A stretch of DNA of 49,624 bases from NCBI GenBank assembly GCA_019694465.1, contig JAIBBV010000023.1:1-49624 (forward strand). Reading direction: 5' to 3'. Source of the stretch: Oligoflexia bacterium. Lineage in GTDB: Bacteria; Bdellovibrionota_C; UBA2361; JAFLCA01. Every line of letters starts with the position of its first letter. Within the stretch, counting starts at the first letter, position 1. This document shows, one piece after another, positions 17,273 through 26,267 of the stretch. The notes under the pieces are model-generated. The model had not been told where the DNA came from and did not search any database. It worked only from the letters and a program-made list of their open reading frames with translations. Position numbers and translations under genes: made by a program.

Positions 17273-17479
17273 TTAACTACACCCGCAACCACCTCCCCCA
17301 ATCCCATAACCACCGAAGCCACCCTCCTTACTTTGATAAAGATGCTGCTGCATTTTGCTTTCTAGTGGATCAGGGTCGAAGGCCATGCTGGGACGAGCTA
17401 AGTTGCCACGCTGCCATGGCTTTACTTCTGCACAGCCAGTTGCGAACAGAATTAAAACTGAGAAAATTAGTCTGCTCAT
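17273..17479 (-). CDS. DUF4266 small lipoprotein with Gly/Cys tail
   Basis: 68 residues. The signal MSRLIFSVLILFATG ends at a lipobox Cys (ATGC). The mature peptide is about 53 residues, with the family pattern VKPWQRGNLARPSM and DPDPLESKMQQHLYQSKEG, and ends GGFGGYGIGGGGCGCS. The glycine-rich Cys-x-Cys tail is characteristic of DUF4266. Its ATG overlaps the TlpA stop by four bases, and the DUF3570 gene starts 40 bases further on. It may be a metal-binding or modified peptide matured with the help of the thioredoxin (inference); no activity is known to me. Confidence 0.9.
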   Translation of the reverse strand: MSRLIFSVLILFATGCAEVKPWQRGNLARPSMAFDPDPLESKMQQHLYQSKEGGFGGYGIGGGGCGCS

Positions 17480-17958
17480 AACAAGCCCTCAATTTTCGTA
17501 ACTAACTCTTCCTTCTCGGACTCGCGGAACCCATGCAGCACTGCTCTCACCTTTCCGGATTTGTCAATCAGCACTGAGCTTGGCATTGAATCGACGCTAA
17601 AAGCCTCTGCACTTACTCCGTCAGGGTCAAAATGAACTTCAAGTGCTTTAAGGCCCAACTCGCGAATAAACTTTTGCCCATCAACAGAGTTCTGATCCAG
17701 GTTAACTGCCACAACCCGCAGACCACGCTCTTTGAACCTCTCGGCAATCTCCTGTAACCAAGGCAAAGAGCGCTTGCAGGGCCCACACCAGGATGCCCAG
17801 AAATCTAAATACACAACCTGGCCTTGGAATTTGGAGATTGAGAGTGCATCTCCATTGGCGAGACTAAATATCTGGGCTGGAACAGACTGCCCTTCAGAAA
17901 TGGCTACGGCTTGCCGCGTAAAGATGACTATGCTGGCAAGCAGAAAAATGTAACGCAT
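17476..17958 (-). CDS. TlpA/ResA-like periplasmic thioredoxin
   Basis: 160 residues from ATG 17958 with GGGAG about ten bases upstream (a TTG at 17979 is less likely). A signal sequence (RYIFLLASIVIFTRQAVA) is followed by a thioredoxin fold: VVYLDFWASWCGPCKRSLP with the WCGPC active site, VVAVNLDQN, and MPSSVLIDKSGKV with the cis-Pro region. It should reduce or exchange disulfides in the periplasm. It is the first gene of the TlpA-DUF4266-DUF3570 operon and overlaps DUF4266 by four bases, so the Cys-x-Cys tail of DUF4266 is its most likely partner (inference). Confidence 0.93.
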   Translation of the reverse strand: MRYIFLLASIVIFTRQAVAISEGQSVPAQIFSLANGDALSISKFQGQVVYLDFWASWCGPCKRSLPWLQEIAERFKERGLRVVAVNLDQNSVDGQKFIRELGLKALEVHFDPDGVSAEAFSVDSMPSSVLIDKSGKVRAVLHGFRESEKEELVTKIEGLL

Positions 17959-18181
17959 TAAATTGTATCTCCCTCGCAATGCAGAGAAGCAGAGGCAATT
18001 AAAATGCCAACTATCTTTTATATTTGATTATTCAATGGCTTAAGCAAGCTTGATGGTCGACTGCTGAGGTAGCTAGCACTCACTAGCCCTAACTTTATTG
18101 CGAGGGTACTCAATTCACTTATAGCCAGTTGCAAGTTTGGAATAGGTTGTCTGCTCCGCTTGCACGTAATAGCCTAGCCCT

Positions 18182-19294
18182 ATGAAACATATTGCTAATT
18201 TTGTCCTGGGGCTGTCCCTTCTCTGCGGCGTGAGTTTCACGAGCTATGCTGACGATCAACCAATAAAATTAGGAGCTTTGTTTGCCACATCTGGATGGGC
18301 TGCGACTGGAGGAAAGCCGGAATTGAATGCTCTCCTCTTGGCGATAGACGAAATCAACGCCAGCGGTGGGATAGCTGGGCACAAGATTCAACTTATCACC
18401 GAAGATATTAGATCAGACTTTCCCACCACGATCAGCGCCTTCAATAAACTTGCTAGTCTAGATAAAGTAGTCGCAATATTTGGCCCTAATTGGGCAGAAT
18501 TCGGCGAAATCGTTATTCCGCTTGCTGAACGCAATAAAGTCCCTACCCTTATGGCATCGCCATATTCACCAAGCTTTTCTGAAAAACATTCCTATATTTT
18601 CACCGCCACGCCAGAATTCGAAGTTCATGTGCACAATTTGACGGAGCATATTAATAAGCAACATCACAATAGAGTTGCGCTCGTTTATTCTCCCAGCCCA
18701 TACTTTGAAGGCCTATCTCAAGCAGCCGTAGACAATCTAAAAGCACCGGGAGCACATATTCTACCCCCTATTGAGGTGCTTCCAAATGAGACAGACTTCA
18801 AGAGCATAGTTGCCCGGTTGCAGTCCTCTAAAGTGGATGCCGTCATTGCGTTTCTGCAAGAGGGGGCAGCTGTTTCAAGCTTTTTTCGCGCGGCGCGGGG
18901 GCTAAAGTTTAACTCCCAAATTTACTCGTACGATATTTCATTCGATGAAACCATACATAAAGAACCAGGCTTGGCAGAGGGAACAATATTCTTCCGCTAC
19001 TCAATGGCGATTGATCCAAAATTTGAATCTTCTTATGCAACACGCTTTAAGGAAGCCAGCAGCTACAGTGCCCCCTTTGCTTACGACTTGATGTATTTAT
19101 TTAAGCAAGCATTTGAGAACTGCAAAGGCGATCTACCAAAGCTGAATCAATGTATTTCGAGCACTGAGCATCACGGCGTATCAGGCACAATTCGCTTTGG
19201 AGCCACAGGCGTAAACACAGGCATCAAGAGCATGACGCAGCTATATCGCGTACGAAACGGGAAGTTTATTGCCCTCGCTGAGAGCGCGCAATAA
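18182..19294 (+). CDS. Branched-chain amino acid type ABC substrate-binding protein
   Basis: 370 residues with a Sec signal (about 1-23, ending SYADD), then the Peripla_BP_6 (LivJ-like) fold: IKLGALFATSGWAATGGKPELNALLLAIDEIN, ASGGIAGHKIQL, VVAIFGPNWAEFGEIVIPLAERNKVPTLMAS, and SAPFAYDLMYLF near the end. It should bind a small solute in the periplasm; the ligand is unknown. No permease or ATPase genes of the LIV type are nearby, so it is an orphan. TAATAG at 18167-18172 lies ten bases before the ATG and no ribosome binding site is seen, so this mRNA could also be leaderless. It might present ligand to the chemoreceptor at 21801 (inference). Confidence 0.9.
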   Translation: MKHIANFVLGLSLLCGVSFTSYADDQPIKLGALFATSGWAATGGKPELNALLLAIDEINASGGIAGHKIQLITEDIRSDFPTTISAFNKLASLDKVVAIFGPNWAEFGEIVIPLAERNKVPTLMASPYSPSFSEKHSYIFTATPEFEVHVHNLTEHINKQHHNRVALVYSPSPYFEGLSQAAVDNLKAPGAHILPPIEVLPNETDFKSIVARLQSSKVDAVIAFLQEGAAVSSFFRAARGLKFNSQIYSYDISFDETIHKEPGLAEGTIFFRYSMAIDPKFESSYATRFKEASSYSAPFAYDLMYLFKQAFENCKGDLPKLNQCISSTEHHGVSGTIRFGATGVNTGIKSMTQLYRVRNGKFIALAESAQ

Positions 19295-19573
19295 GACTAA
19301 CTTAATAGCTTGTCATTGTTCGCAACACGAGCCCGAATAGAAAGTGTAGATAGGCTGCCTTGGTTCACTTGCGCGCAAAACTATCGTTCTAGCCGGCGCC
19401 GATAAAGCTTGAGTTTCAAATGCCTTGCCTCAAAATAATTTACAGAATGATTCCACAGCGAACACGCAACATTGCCTCATAACTTCTTAGACCTGAAGCA
19501 TAAATAGCCGGCAGATTGATTTACTGTATGCCGCGTGGAGCAACTACACCCACAAGACTCCTGGTCTAAAAAC

Positions 19574-21613
19574 ATGAGCCCACAAGTTTCAATTGACACT
19601 ACCACTCCTGATCCTAACTTCCGACTGGCGGCCGCCAGAGCAGAAGTCCTGAAAGAGGCAGAGCGTGGACACGGTTCGCGCTTTGGGCACGCTGTAGAGC
19701 AATACCTGCAGTTAGTGGAAAGTCGGGAAAATGCATTAGTGCTCGTAAAGGGGCTATTCGATCAACTTCAAGGGGAACGGGTTCGGGAACAGGCTGCAAA
19801 TCGAATTTTTGTTGAATCCACCGCTTTACCACTACAACTTTTTGCAGCGAGACATCTTCTGGAGGAAGGCAGGCCTGAACACTTACTGCGCATCGCCGAA
19901 CATTTTAGAGACAGAGTAGATCGTGTGCTAAAAGCCTTTATACCTGAAGTAGAGCATGGCCTCGGCGAAAGTGTTGGTCGCGAGCGCGCCGGGTGGCTAA
20001 AAAGTCATGCTACTTTAACAAAGCTTGGCTTCCAGCTCACGCCTTGCAACGATTCTTTTGGACCTACTCGAGCCAAACAGTTTGCGGATGACGTGCAAGT
20101 ACTTTTATCCGGTCGGTCAGTTGATGAGGCCGAACTGTCAAATCGACTAGTAGCAGTAGCGTTACATGCAGATCGGCCTACCTGGCAGCAAGTGAGCCGA
20201 GTATTCAAAGATGCCGCCGCGGGACAATCACAAGCAGTTCTGCTTGCCATCGGGGAAGAGGCTCGGGCAGTGCTCGAACATTTGGCTGGTTCTGCAAAGG
20301 AGCAGCGCCTCAATAAGGAAGCCGATCTCTACCAGATAGGCTGGAAGAAAGTTCATGAACTAGTCAAAAGCTTTGCCGCATTCAAGAATGAAGCCGAGCC
20401 AGCAGCACTTACTCCCCCGCAACCATCTAATCATGAAAGACTTGCAGGAATTTTAGCTCTGGCATGCGAGAATTGGGGTGAACATCACGCGCTTGTCGTC
20501 GACCTTGCTGTACGACTGAGAGACGATGCGAATCAGATAATCCTTTTGGCTATGACAGTAGCAGCTGATCTGGGTGGCGAAGTGGGAACTTCGGCCACCA
20601 GAAGCCTACTCGAGGCGCTTCGCGAGTGGACTTCACCTGCACGCATCGAACTAATACGTAGTTTTGCACTGCGCGCTGATCGCGAGGCAACTGGAGCACT
20701 AAATGAGCTCCTTGAACTCGCGGTTGGGAAAGCTGGGATGTTGGGCCGTTCAGCTGCCAATAGAGCTGCAGCCCTAGATGCCTTTTGGTCAGTAGGAGAT
20801 CCTTCCCCACTCTTTGCTAGAGCTAACGAGATAGAACTATTCCAAGTATTCGATGCAAAGTCTCCCTTAAAAGGTGGAGCATTTAGGAGCAAGGAGCAGG
20901 TTAAGGAATTTGTGGCCCAAAATGTACTGAGCTGGCCCGATCGCGGCGATGCATTTTTGGTCCTGAAAGGCTTGCGTTGGCATGGAGTACTCTCACGGCC
21001 CCCGCTCGGTGGCAAGGGAGCGCCGCTTGAGAAAGAGTTTGGGGAACTCTTGCAGAGAAGTACCCTAGACGATATTTCTAGTTTGCCGATACCAGATCAT
21101 CACGCGGCTGGGATTCTTATCCAACTGACTTGCGCAAAAGGAACCTCCACTGAGTTAAAGACCGCAATCGCTCAACGTCTTGCTCAATCGATGGCAGAAC
21201 TTAAGAACGATGAACAAGTGCGCGTGAGAGACCTTCTCGCTGCCTATAGCCATGGGTTCCCAGAGGAAATACAGCCTGCATACTACGAAGCGTTGAGGGC
21301 AAGCGGACAAAAGGACCTATACGTATTCGGGGCCGTACTTCTGATGGCCGAAAGCAATTTGAGTAACTCACAAGATCAACGCGTACTAGCAGAGGTCGCT
21401 AAGGGGGACGGCGTAATAGCTCTCCTTCCAGATCCAGAGGGGCGGCGAAAAGAGCTTGGATTTAGAATGCTTGCCGAACTCAACTCAGGCGAACTTGGGC
21501 CATCTTTGGCGCAACTCGAGGCAAGCGTGCGCTCAAAATGGGCACGCACCCCAGCTGTAAGAGGTCTTTGGTTTGAGGCTATCGCCGAGGTTCGGCAACG
21601 TATGCAGGCCTAA
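19574..21613 (+). CDS. Unknown alpha-helical repeat protein
   Basis: 679 residues from ATG 19574; GTG 19535 would add 13 residues. Neither has a good ribosome binding site. The sequence is almost entirely helical, with recurring units of 30-40 residues rich in Leu/Ala/Glu (for example RLAGILALACENWGEHHALVVDLAVRLRDDANQIILLAMTVAA), in the manner of HEAT/ARM solenoids, but no consensus repeat is clear. There is no signal peptide or membrane segment, so it is cytoplasmic. Neighbours are an orphan solute-binding protein and a chemoreceptor, with no overlap. I do not recognise the family. Confidence 0.65.
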   Translation: MSPQVSIDTTTPDPNFRLAAARAEVLKEAERGHGSRFGHAVEQYLQLVESRENALVLVKGLFDQLQGERVREQAANRIFVESTALPLQLFAARHLLEEGRPEHLLRIAEHFRDRVDRVLKAFIPEVEHGLGESVGRERAGWLKSHATLTKLGFQLTPCNDSFGPTRAKQFADDVQVLLSGRSVDEAELSNRLVAVALHADRPTWQQVSRVFKDAAAGQSQAVLLAIGEEARAVLEHLAGSAKEQRLNKEADLYQIGWKKVHELVKSFAAFKNEAEPAALTPPQPSNHERLAGILALACENWGEHHALVVDLAVRLRDDANQIILLAMTVAADLGGEVGTSATRSLLEALREWTSPARIELIRSFALRADREATGALNELLELAVGKAGMLGRSAANRAAALDAFWSVGDPSPLFARANEIELFQVFDAKSPLKGGAFRSKEQVKEFVAQNVLSWPDRGDAFLVLKGLRWHGVLSRPPLGGKGAPLEKEFGELLQRSTLDDISSLPIPDHHAAGILIQLTCAKGTSTELKTAIAQRLAQSMAELKNDEQVRVRDLLAAYSHGFPEEIQPAYYEALRASGQKDLYVFGAVLLMAESNLSNSQDQRVLAEVAKGDGVIALLPDPEGRRKELGFRMLAELNSGELGPSLAQLEASVRSKWARTPAVRGLWFEAIAEVRQRMQA

Positions 21614-21634
21614 CGGCGGCGCAATAAATTACTC

Positions 21635-21656
21635 ACGCCACACAATTGGCGTCTTT
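21635..21656 (+). terminator. Possible weak terminator after the helical repeat gene
   Basis: ACGCCA (21635-21640) and TGGCGT (21647-21652) pair around CACAAT and are followed by CTTT. It lies about 20 bases after the stop codon. The stem is short and the T-run poor. Confidence 0.35.
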
Positions 21657-21800
21657 AAGAAGCCCAGAACCTCTAGGCCATCTTCAGCCTTAAGAAATCT
21701 TCGCGTAAAGACGACAACCTACACGTAGTGCTTCACCAACGGGGGAAGCAAATTATTTCAGGGGCATGTCGCTCGCATGCGGCATGGGGAAATGGGTTGT

Positions 21801-23786
21801 ATGAAAAGGCTTCCTTACGTTTTTACCATTGTCGTTACTTCTCTAGCAGCCTTTGGCGTTCAATGGAAATATCAACAAGACATAGCTAGCCTAAAACAGG
21901 CCTATCGAGACGAGGAGACACAAGCAAGCCAGAAGGTTGCTGATGTAGTTCAGAATACATTTGATCGCATCTACCAGGGATTGCGTACTATGGCCCGCCT
22001 CCCAGGGGTACGCGCCATCGACAGGTATGGCAAAACATTTGAAGGGGACGCCCGTCAAACAGTGCAGGAATTATACAATTCACTTGGCACAAGCGTGGCG
22101 ATGTCGGAGGTGTATATCGTCCCAGAAGATATTAATCCTGATCAAATTGACCCCAATACAAAAGCGCCTGGGGCCCCAATTGTAACATTTGATGAGCTGG
22201 TGGTCGGTAAACGAGCCGAAAGCGAAGAAGAGGCAGAGGAAGGTGCAGCAGCGAACCAAGTTGAAGAGATTGAAATATATGAGTACAGGCTAATGCGGGA
22301 GCAGATCGCCTGGCTTAAGCAGCATTATCCGGAGGAGTCGAAAGTAGAAGGGCTAAATTACCCTGCGGTTGGGGGCCCCGAAGTTATAACTTGCGATAAT
22401 AGCCGCTATTCTACTGCGCACCCAAACGACAAGGATCGCTCTGGCCTCGTATACTCTGTGCCATTTTTCTCTCCGCATGGGGCTTTTAAGGGGCTACTTT
22501 CCGGGGTCATCCTTACTCATGCCCTAAGCGACCTACTACCTACTGGCGCCTATGCTGTGGTGAATCGAAAAACTTCCCAAGTCATAAAATCACATTCCGC
22601 TGGTCCATCTGCTGACCATCTTCAAGATATCCAGCAAGGACTAGCGGCTAATAATCTAATTTACTCATCTACCCTAACACTTCCGATCAAGGACACAAAC
22701 GGAGAGTGGATTTTGTGGAGTGGCGCTCCTGACCAGAAGTTCTGGGAGCGTGCTGACGTAGCTGCCGCTGTTAAGTTTCGTTGGGCAACTCTCATGCTTC
22801 TTCTAATGGGAGCACTGGCAGCCTCACTTTGGATATGGAGGCGCTCAAAGCAGCGTACAGCTATTGAATCGATTATCATATCATTGGGCTCAACCGCAGA
22901 AGCTGTTGAGCATGGAGTAGTCGATATCGGCGGCGTAAGTAGTGAATTGCTTAAGTCTGCCTCTACTCAATCAGCTGCAGTGCAGGAGTCGGTTGCCTCG
23001 ATGGCAGAAATGAGCAGTATGATCGCGCAAACATCAGAGAGCAGTTCACGCTCCCTCAAGGTAACGCAAACTGTAAGCGAGCAGAGTCAAGAGGGTGTTA
23101 GAATTATGGAGGAGCTAACAGCGGCAATGGGGGCAATCGAACAGGCTAACCAAAGCCTGGTGGAAATGACTCGCATTATCGATGAGATCTCTACACGCGC
23201 CAATGTAATCAACGACATCGTGTTCAAAACCCAACTGCTGGCTTTTAATGCATCAATTGAGGCTGCTAGAGCTGGACAGCATGGGCGCGGCTTCGCAGTA
23301 GTAGCGGAGGAAGTTGGGGCCCTGGCAGAAATGAGCGGTTCGGCAGCAAAGGAAATTCAAAGGCTACTAGAGAGCAGCAGGCAGCAGGTAAGCTCAATCG
23401 TGGACAACACAGCTCATCGAGTGTCAAACGGGCAGGATGTGATGCGCCGAGCTCTCGAGTCATTCGGCAAAATCACCCACGCCATCCATGACATTGACGA
23501 ACAAATGAAGTCAATCGCGGGAGCCACTCGTGAACAACAAATCGGAGTTCAGCAAACAAACTCAGCCATGGGAGAGCTAGGGGGCGCTGCACAACGCAAT
23601 AATTCCCTGTCCATGGCAACATCAAATTATGTGGCTGACCTATCCAAGCAAACAAAGGCCCTTAGAGCAATAATGCAGCAGCTGCACGCGCTAGTATTTG
23701 GCGGACAAGAAGCTAAACAGACAGACGCAGCTCAGTTTGGATCTGGCCCTAGAAAATCGTTGGAAGCTAGAGAATCGCTACACTAG
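21801..23786 (+). CDS. Methyl-accepting chemotaxis protein
   Basis: 661 residues from ATG 21801 (an in-frame ATG at 21777 is possible). The first membrane segment is at about 5-22, followed by a large periplasmic sensor of roughly 310 residues (Cache-like by position), which contains an unusual acidic insert, [13 protein letters not shown]. The second membrane segment, [19 protein letters not shown], is near residue 340. No clear HAMP domain follows. The cytoplasmic signalling coiled coil has the hairpin tip [20 protein letters not shown] followed by [20 protein letters not shown], the invariant MCP core. It would control CheA; no che genes are in the window. The ligand is unknown. Confidence 0.93.
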   Translation: MKRLPYVFTIVVTSLAAFGVQWKYQQDIASLKQAYRDEETQASQKVADVVQNTFDRIYQGLRTMARLPGVRAIDRYGKTFEGDARQTVQELYNSLGTSVAMSEVYIVPEDINPDQIDPNTKAPGAPIVTFDELVVGKRAESEEEAEEGAAANQVEEIEIYEYRLMREQIAWLKQHYPEESKVEGLNYPAVGGPEVITCDNSRYSTAHPNDKDRSGLVYSVPFFSPHGAFKGLLSGVILTHALSDLLPTGAYAVVNRKTSQVIKSHSAGPSADHLQDIQQGLAANNLIYSSTLTLPIKDTNGEWILWSGAPDQKFWERADVAAAVKFRWATLMLLLMGALAASLWIWRRSKQRTAIESIIISLGSTAEAVEHGVVDIGGVSSELLKSASTQSAAVQESVASMAEMSSMIAQTSESSSRSLKVTQTVSEQSQEGVRIMEELTAAMGAIEQANQSLVEMTRIIDEISTRANVINDIVFKTQLLAFNASIEAARAGQHGRGFAVVAEEVGALAEMSGSAAKEIQRLLESSRQQVSSIVDNTAHRVSNGQDVMRRALESFGKITHAIHDIDEQMKSIAGATREQQIGVQQTNSAMGELGGAAQRNNSLSMATSNYVADLSKQTKALRAIMQQLHALVFGGQEAKQTDAAQFGSGPRKSLEARESLH

Positions 23787-23896
23787 TTAGCACTTATGGC
23801 TGCAAACGCTCCGCCAGCAGCGCGGGTCAGAAATAGTCCCCTGCCTGTCCGATGGCTGCTATTCAACATTCAAATTTGCTAACGATAAGGGAAAGC

Positions 23897-24460
23897 CTAG
23901 AAAGCTAGTCCAGCAAAATAACTTGATGAAGAGTTGACGTAGCGTACGCGCACCCCTCCCGCTGCGGTTTTGTAACGCGACTTGCGTGCCTCGCGTAGTT
24001 CTCGCATCTGCGCAATTGTGAGTGCCTTCTCGCCAGCCTGGAACAGCTGCTCATCTGATGGGTTTATCGCTCTTTCATCCAAAAGTTCAGAAATCCCTCG
24101 GGCAATTCTATCTAGCTGCTCTTCGATCACGCGCTGGGCCTCGGAGGCATTGATATAGTCCAGGATCCTGTGCACCCCCAGTGCCAAAATGCAGGGGTGA
24201 TCAGTCAACACCGCGGGCGCTTCTAAATTATCAAAAGCCATTAGTTCAAAGCCTTCACAGAGAAGGCGTAGACTACAGACTCGCCGCAGTGCACTTCGAT
24301 GCTTTAGTAATTCAATAAGCACATGATCGGGAACAGGCTGTCTAAATGGATTGTTATAGTCAGGGGCAATTACCTTCCACTGAAGGTAGCCTTCCATCTG
24401 ATGGAACCAATGCCGTTCGGCCTGCGGCGCAGCTATTTGATATTCCCCCTGAGACTCCAT
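23897..24460 (-). CDS. Conserved-looking hypothetical protein
   Basis: 187 residues, no signal peptide, mostly helical with a Trp/His-rich start (RHWFHQMEGYLQWKVIAP) and a central LLDERAINPSDEQLFQAGEKAL. The C terminus ends VRYVNSSSSYFAGLAF. No family recognised. The ATG has no ribosome binding site upstream; TAGTAT lies six bases before it, so leaderless expression is possible. It is convergent with the chemoreceptor gene and separated from the glycosyltransferase operon by 482 bases. Confidence 0.55.
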   Translation of the reverse strand: MESQGEYQIAAPQAERHWFHQMEGYLQWKVIAPDYNNPFRQPVPDHVLIELLKHRSALRRVCSLRLLCEGFELMAFDNLEAPAVLTDHPCILALGVHRILDYINASEAQRVIEEQLDRIARGISELLDERAINPSDEQLFQAGEKALTIAQMRELREARKSRYKTAAGGVRVRYVNSSSSYFAGLAF

Positions 24461-24942
24461 GCTAAGATACTATCGGAACGATGCCCATAAGATTGAGACA
24501 ACGCGCCAACTTTTACCTGTAGTGCTGCACAAATTGGGGAATTCACGAATTAACGCCCGATGCAGCAGTGACATTTACTAGATAGCTAGTGGGTATTTCA
24601 TAGAGCAGCACTAGGAAAAAGCACTATCTTGGCGCACATGTGCATTTGGCGAAATTCAACCCAACTACGTCGATAATGCGATTAGATCGCTCCACGAAAG
24701 TTATCTCCACGAGCGAAGCCAGCGGTAATAACCTTTAGCGCTCGTCCGCCGTAGGCGCGACATCAAGCTCTCTCTATTGCGATCGACCTCATCATCATAT
24801 GCCAGTACATCAATGCGTTAGATGCCTTCATTCTCGCGATAATAGCTTTTGGGAGCCCCTATCGATACGGCTTACTAAGCCTGTCTCGTGAGATATCGAC
24901 CCAACTGGCATAGTCCAGCTGTTAAGACAGAGGCGGTTAAGT
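24461..24942. other. 482-base non-coding region
   Basis: No credible open frame. Small dyads are present (ACTAG/CTAGT at 24577-24590, CGAGCG/CGCTCG at 24710-24744, GGCTT/AAGCC at 24869-24881), none followed by a T-run. It lies downstream of the minus-strand glycosyltransferase operon, so it may hold the 3' end of that transcript. Nothing more can be supported. Confidence 0.4.
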
Positions 24943-26208
24943 TCATGGATTAATCAACATCCTAATCACTTGCTCTGCTTGCTGAAAGCCCGCTTCTCCA
25001 AAACCATAGCGCTGTGAAAGTGCTTGGGCCTCGGCTTGACGCCCTCGGTTCAAATGACTGCGAATACAAGCGAGCGCTAAAATACCTAGTGCCTGATTAG
25101 CTTCTTGAAGGCGATAAAGCAAAGTATCACCTACGACTGCATGTGCCAGCCCATCAAACTGCAATGCCGCATGTATGGCGTAGCACGCCAGCTCTTGCCC
25201 CATCGGCTCCCCGGCCAGAATCGCCTTATCAGCGCATGATAGCGCTTGCTGATAACAACGAGCCGCCAAAGATGCTTCGATCCCAAGAAACACCCGCCCT
25301 AGCGTTACAAGATTCGACATCGCTGCAAGATAGCGTTGATTAGACTTTCGCTTGCTCAGACCTTTCAAGATTTGTTCGACTCGCTCAGCCCGCACACGCT
25401 GCGTGTGGCGTAGTACAATTTCCTCTCGGCCCTGCTGAGCAATCCGTCTAGCGCGCGGTAAATCCCCTAGATATTCGCGAATCTTCTGAGCAGCATCGGC
25501 GACGTTATTCTTTTCGTAGGTCACCAAATGCTGCCCCTCTTGGAATAGATCTAATAGTCCATTCCCGCTGCGTTCTGTGAGCAGCATGCAACCTGAGCCC
25601 ATTGCCTCGAAGACCCTAAAATTTAGGTCACCCTTCACAGTTTGATTTATTACAATCTCACTAAATGGGAAGATTAGCGGCCAGGCGCCAGACATAACCA
25701 TTATAGGTGCCTGGTGCTTAAGTTGATCAAAAAATGCGACTCGTTCCGGATTAAGTTTGGGGTTTAACGTGCCAACAAACACGGCACCATGCTTTTTCTC
25801 CAAGCTGGCATCCGGTAGCCGGGAAGCCCATAGCGGCATCCATTCTGGCTCCACACCGACATCTCGAAATGACTGGATGTAGTCACGCTGCGCGACCAAG
25901 GCGTAATCAAATAAGTGCCCAAGGTACTTATGGAATCCAACATGATGATGAGTATCAACGGAATAAAATAACGCCGGGATATCACAATCTTCAAGGCCAG
26001 TTATCATTACTGGCGAACTATTGTCGAGCCACAAGATTCGATCAGGCCTAAAGCCATTTGGCAAGCCAGCCAGGACTTCATTTATGTGGATGAGTGGGTT
26101 CTGCAGCCGAAAATCCAGATGATCGGAATTTCCGCAACTAATAACTTCGTGCCCTGCCTGTCGCAGATCAGAAATAAACCAGTCCTGATTGAAGACAAGA
26201 ATCTTCAC
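24943..26208 (-). CDS. CgeB-like glycosyltransferase
   Basis: 421 residues. The N-terminal Rossmann-like part has MKILVFNQDWFISDLRQAGHE and PALFYSVDTHHHVGFHKYL. The C-terminal half has HGAVFVGTLNPKLNPERVAFF, then VKGDLNFRVFEAMGSGCMLLTE and GQHLVTYEKNNVADAAQKI, the pattern of CgeB / Glyco_trans_1_2 proteins, in which NxRvFE(A/I)xxxG replaces the usual E-x7-E context. The last 120 residues are helical (LARVFLGIEASLAARCYQQAL) and may be TPR-like. It follows the large double glycosyltransferase by 59 bases on the same strand, so it probably acts in the same glycan or protein glycosylation pathway. Confidence 0.82.
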   Translation of the reverse strand: MKILVFNQDWFISDLRQAGHEVISCGNSDHLDFRLQNPLIHINEVLAGLPNGFRPDRILWLDNSSPVMITGLEDCDIPALFYSVDTHHHVGFHKYLGHLFDYALVAQRDYIQSFRDVGVEPEWMPLWASRLPDASLEKKHGAVFVGTLNPKLNPERVAFFDQLKHQAPIMVMSGAWPLIFPFSEIVINQTVKGDLNFRVFEAMGSGCMLLTERSGNGLLDLFQEGQHLVTYEKNNVADAAQKIREYLGDLPRARRIAQQGREEIVLRHTQRVRAERVEQILKGLSKRKSNQRYLAAMSNLVTLGRVFLGIEASLAARCYQQALSCADKAILAGEPMGQELACYAIHAALQFDGLAHAVVGDTLLYRLQEANQALGILALACIRSHLNRGRQAEAQALSQRYGFGEAGFQQAEQVIRMLINP

Positions 26209-26267
26209 AGTTCACCATCTGGCACGCTTAGATCGGCGCAGCTTTTAACTTCTCAGGTCGCAGCATC

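Noticed and set aside
24869..24881. GGCTT-ACT-AAGCC hairpin as terminator of the CgeB-like operon
   Set aside because: It has no T-run on the minus strand and only five pairs.
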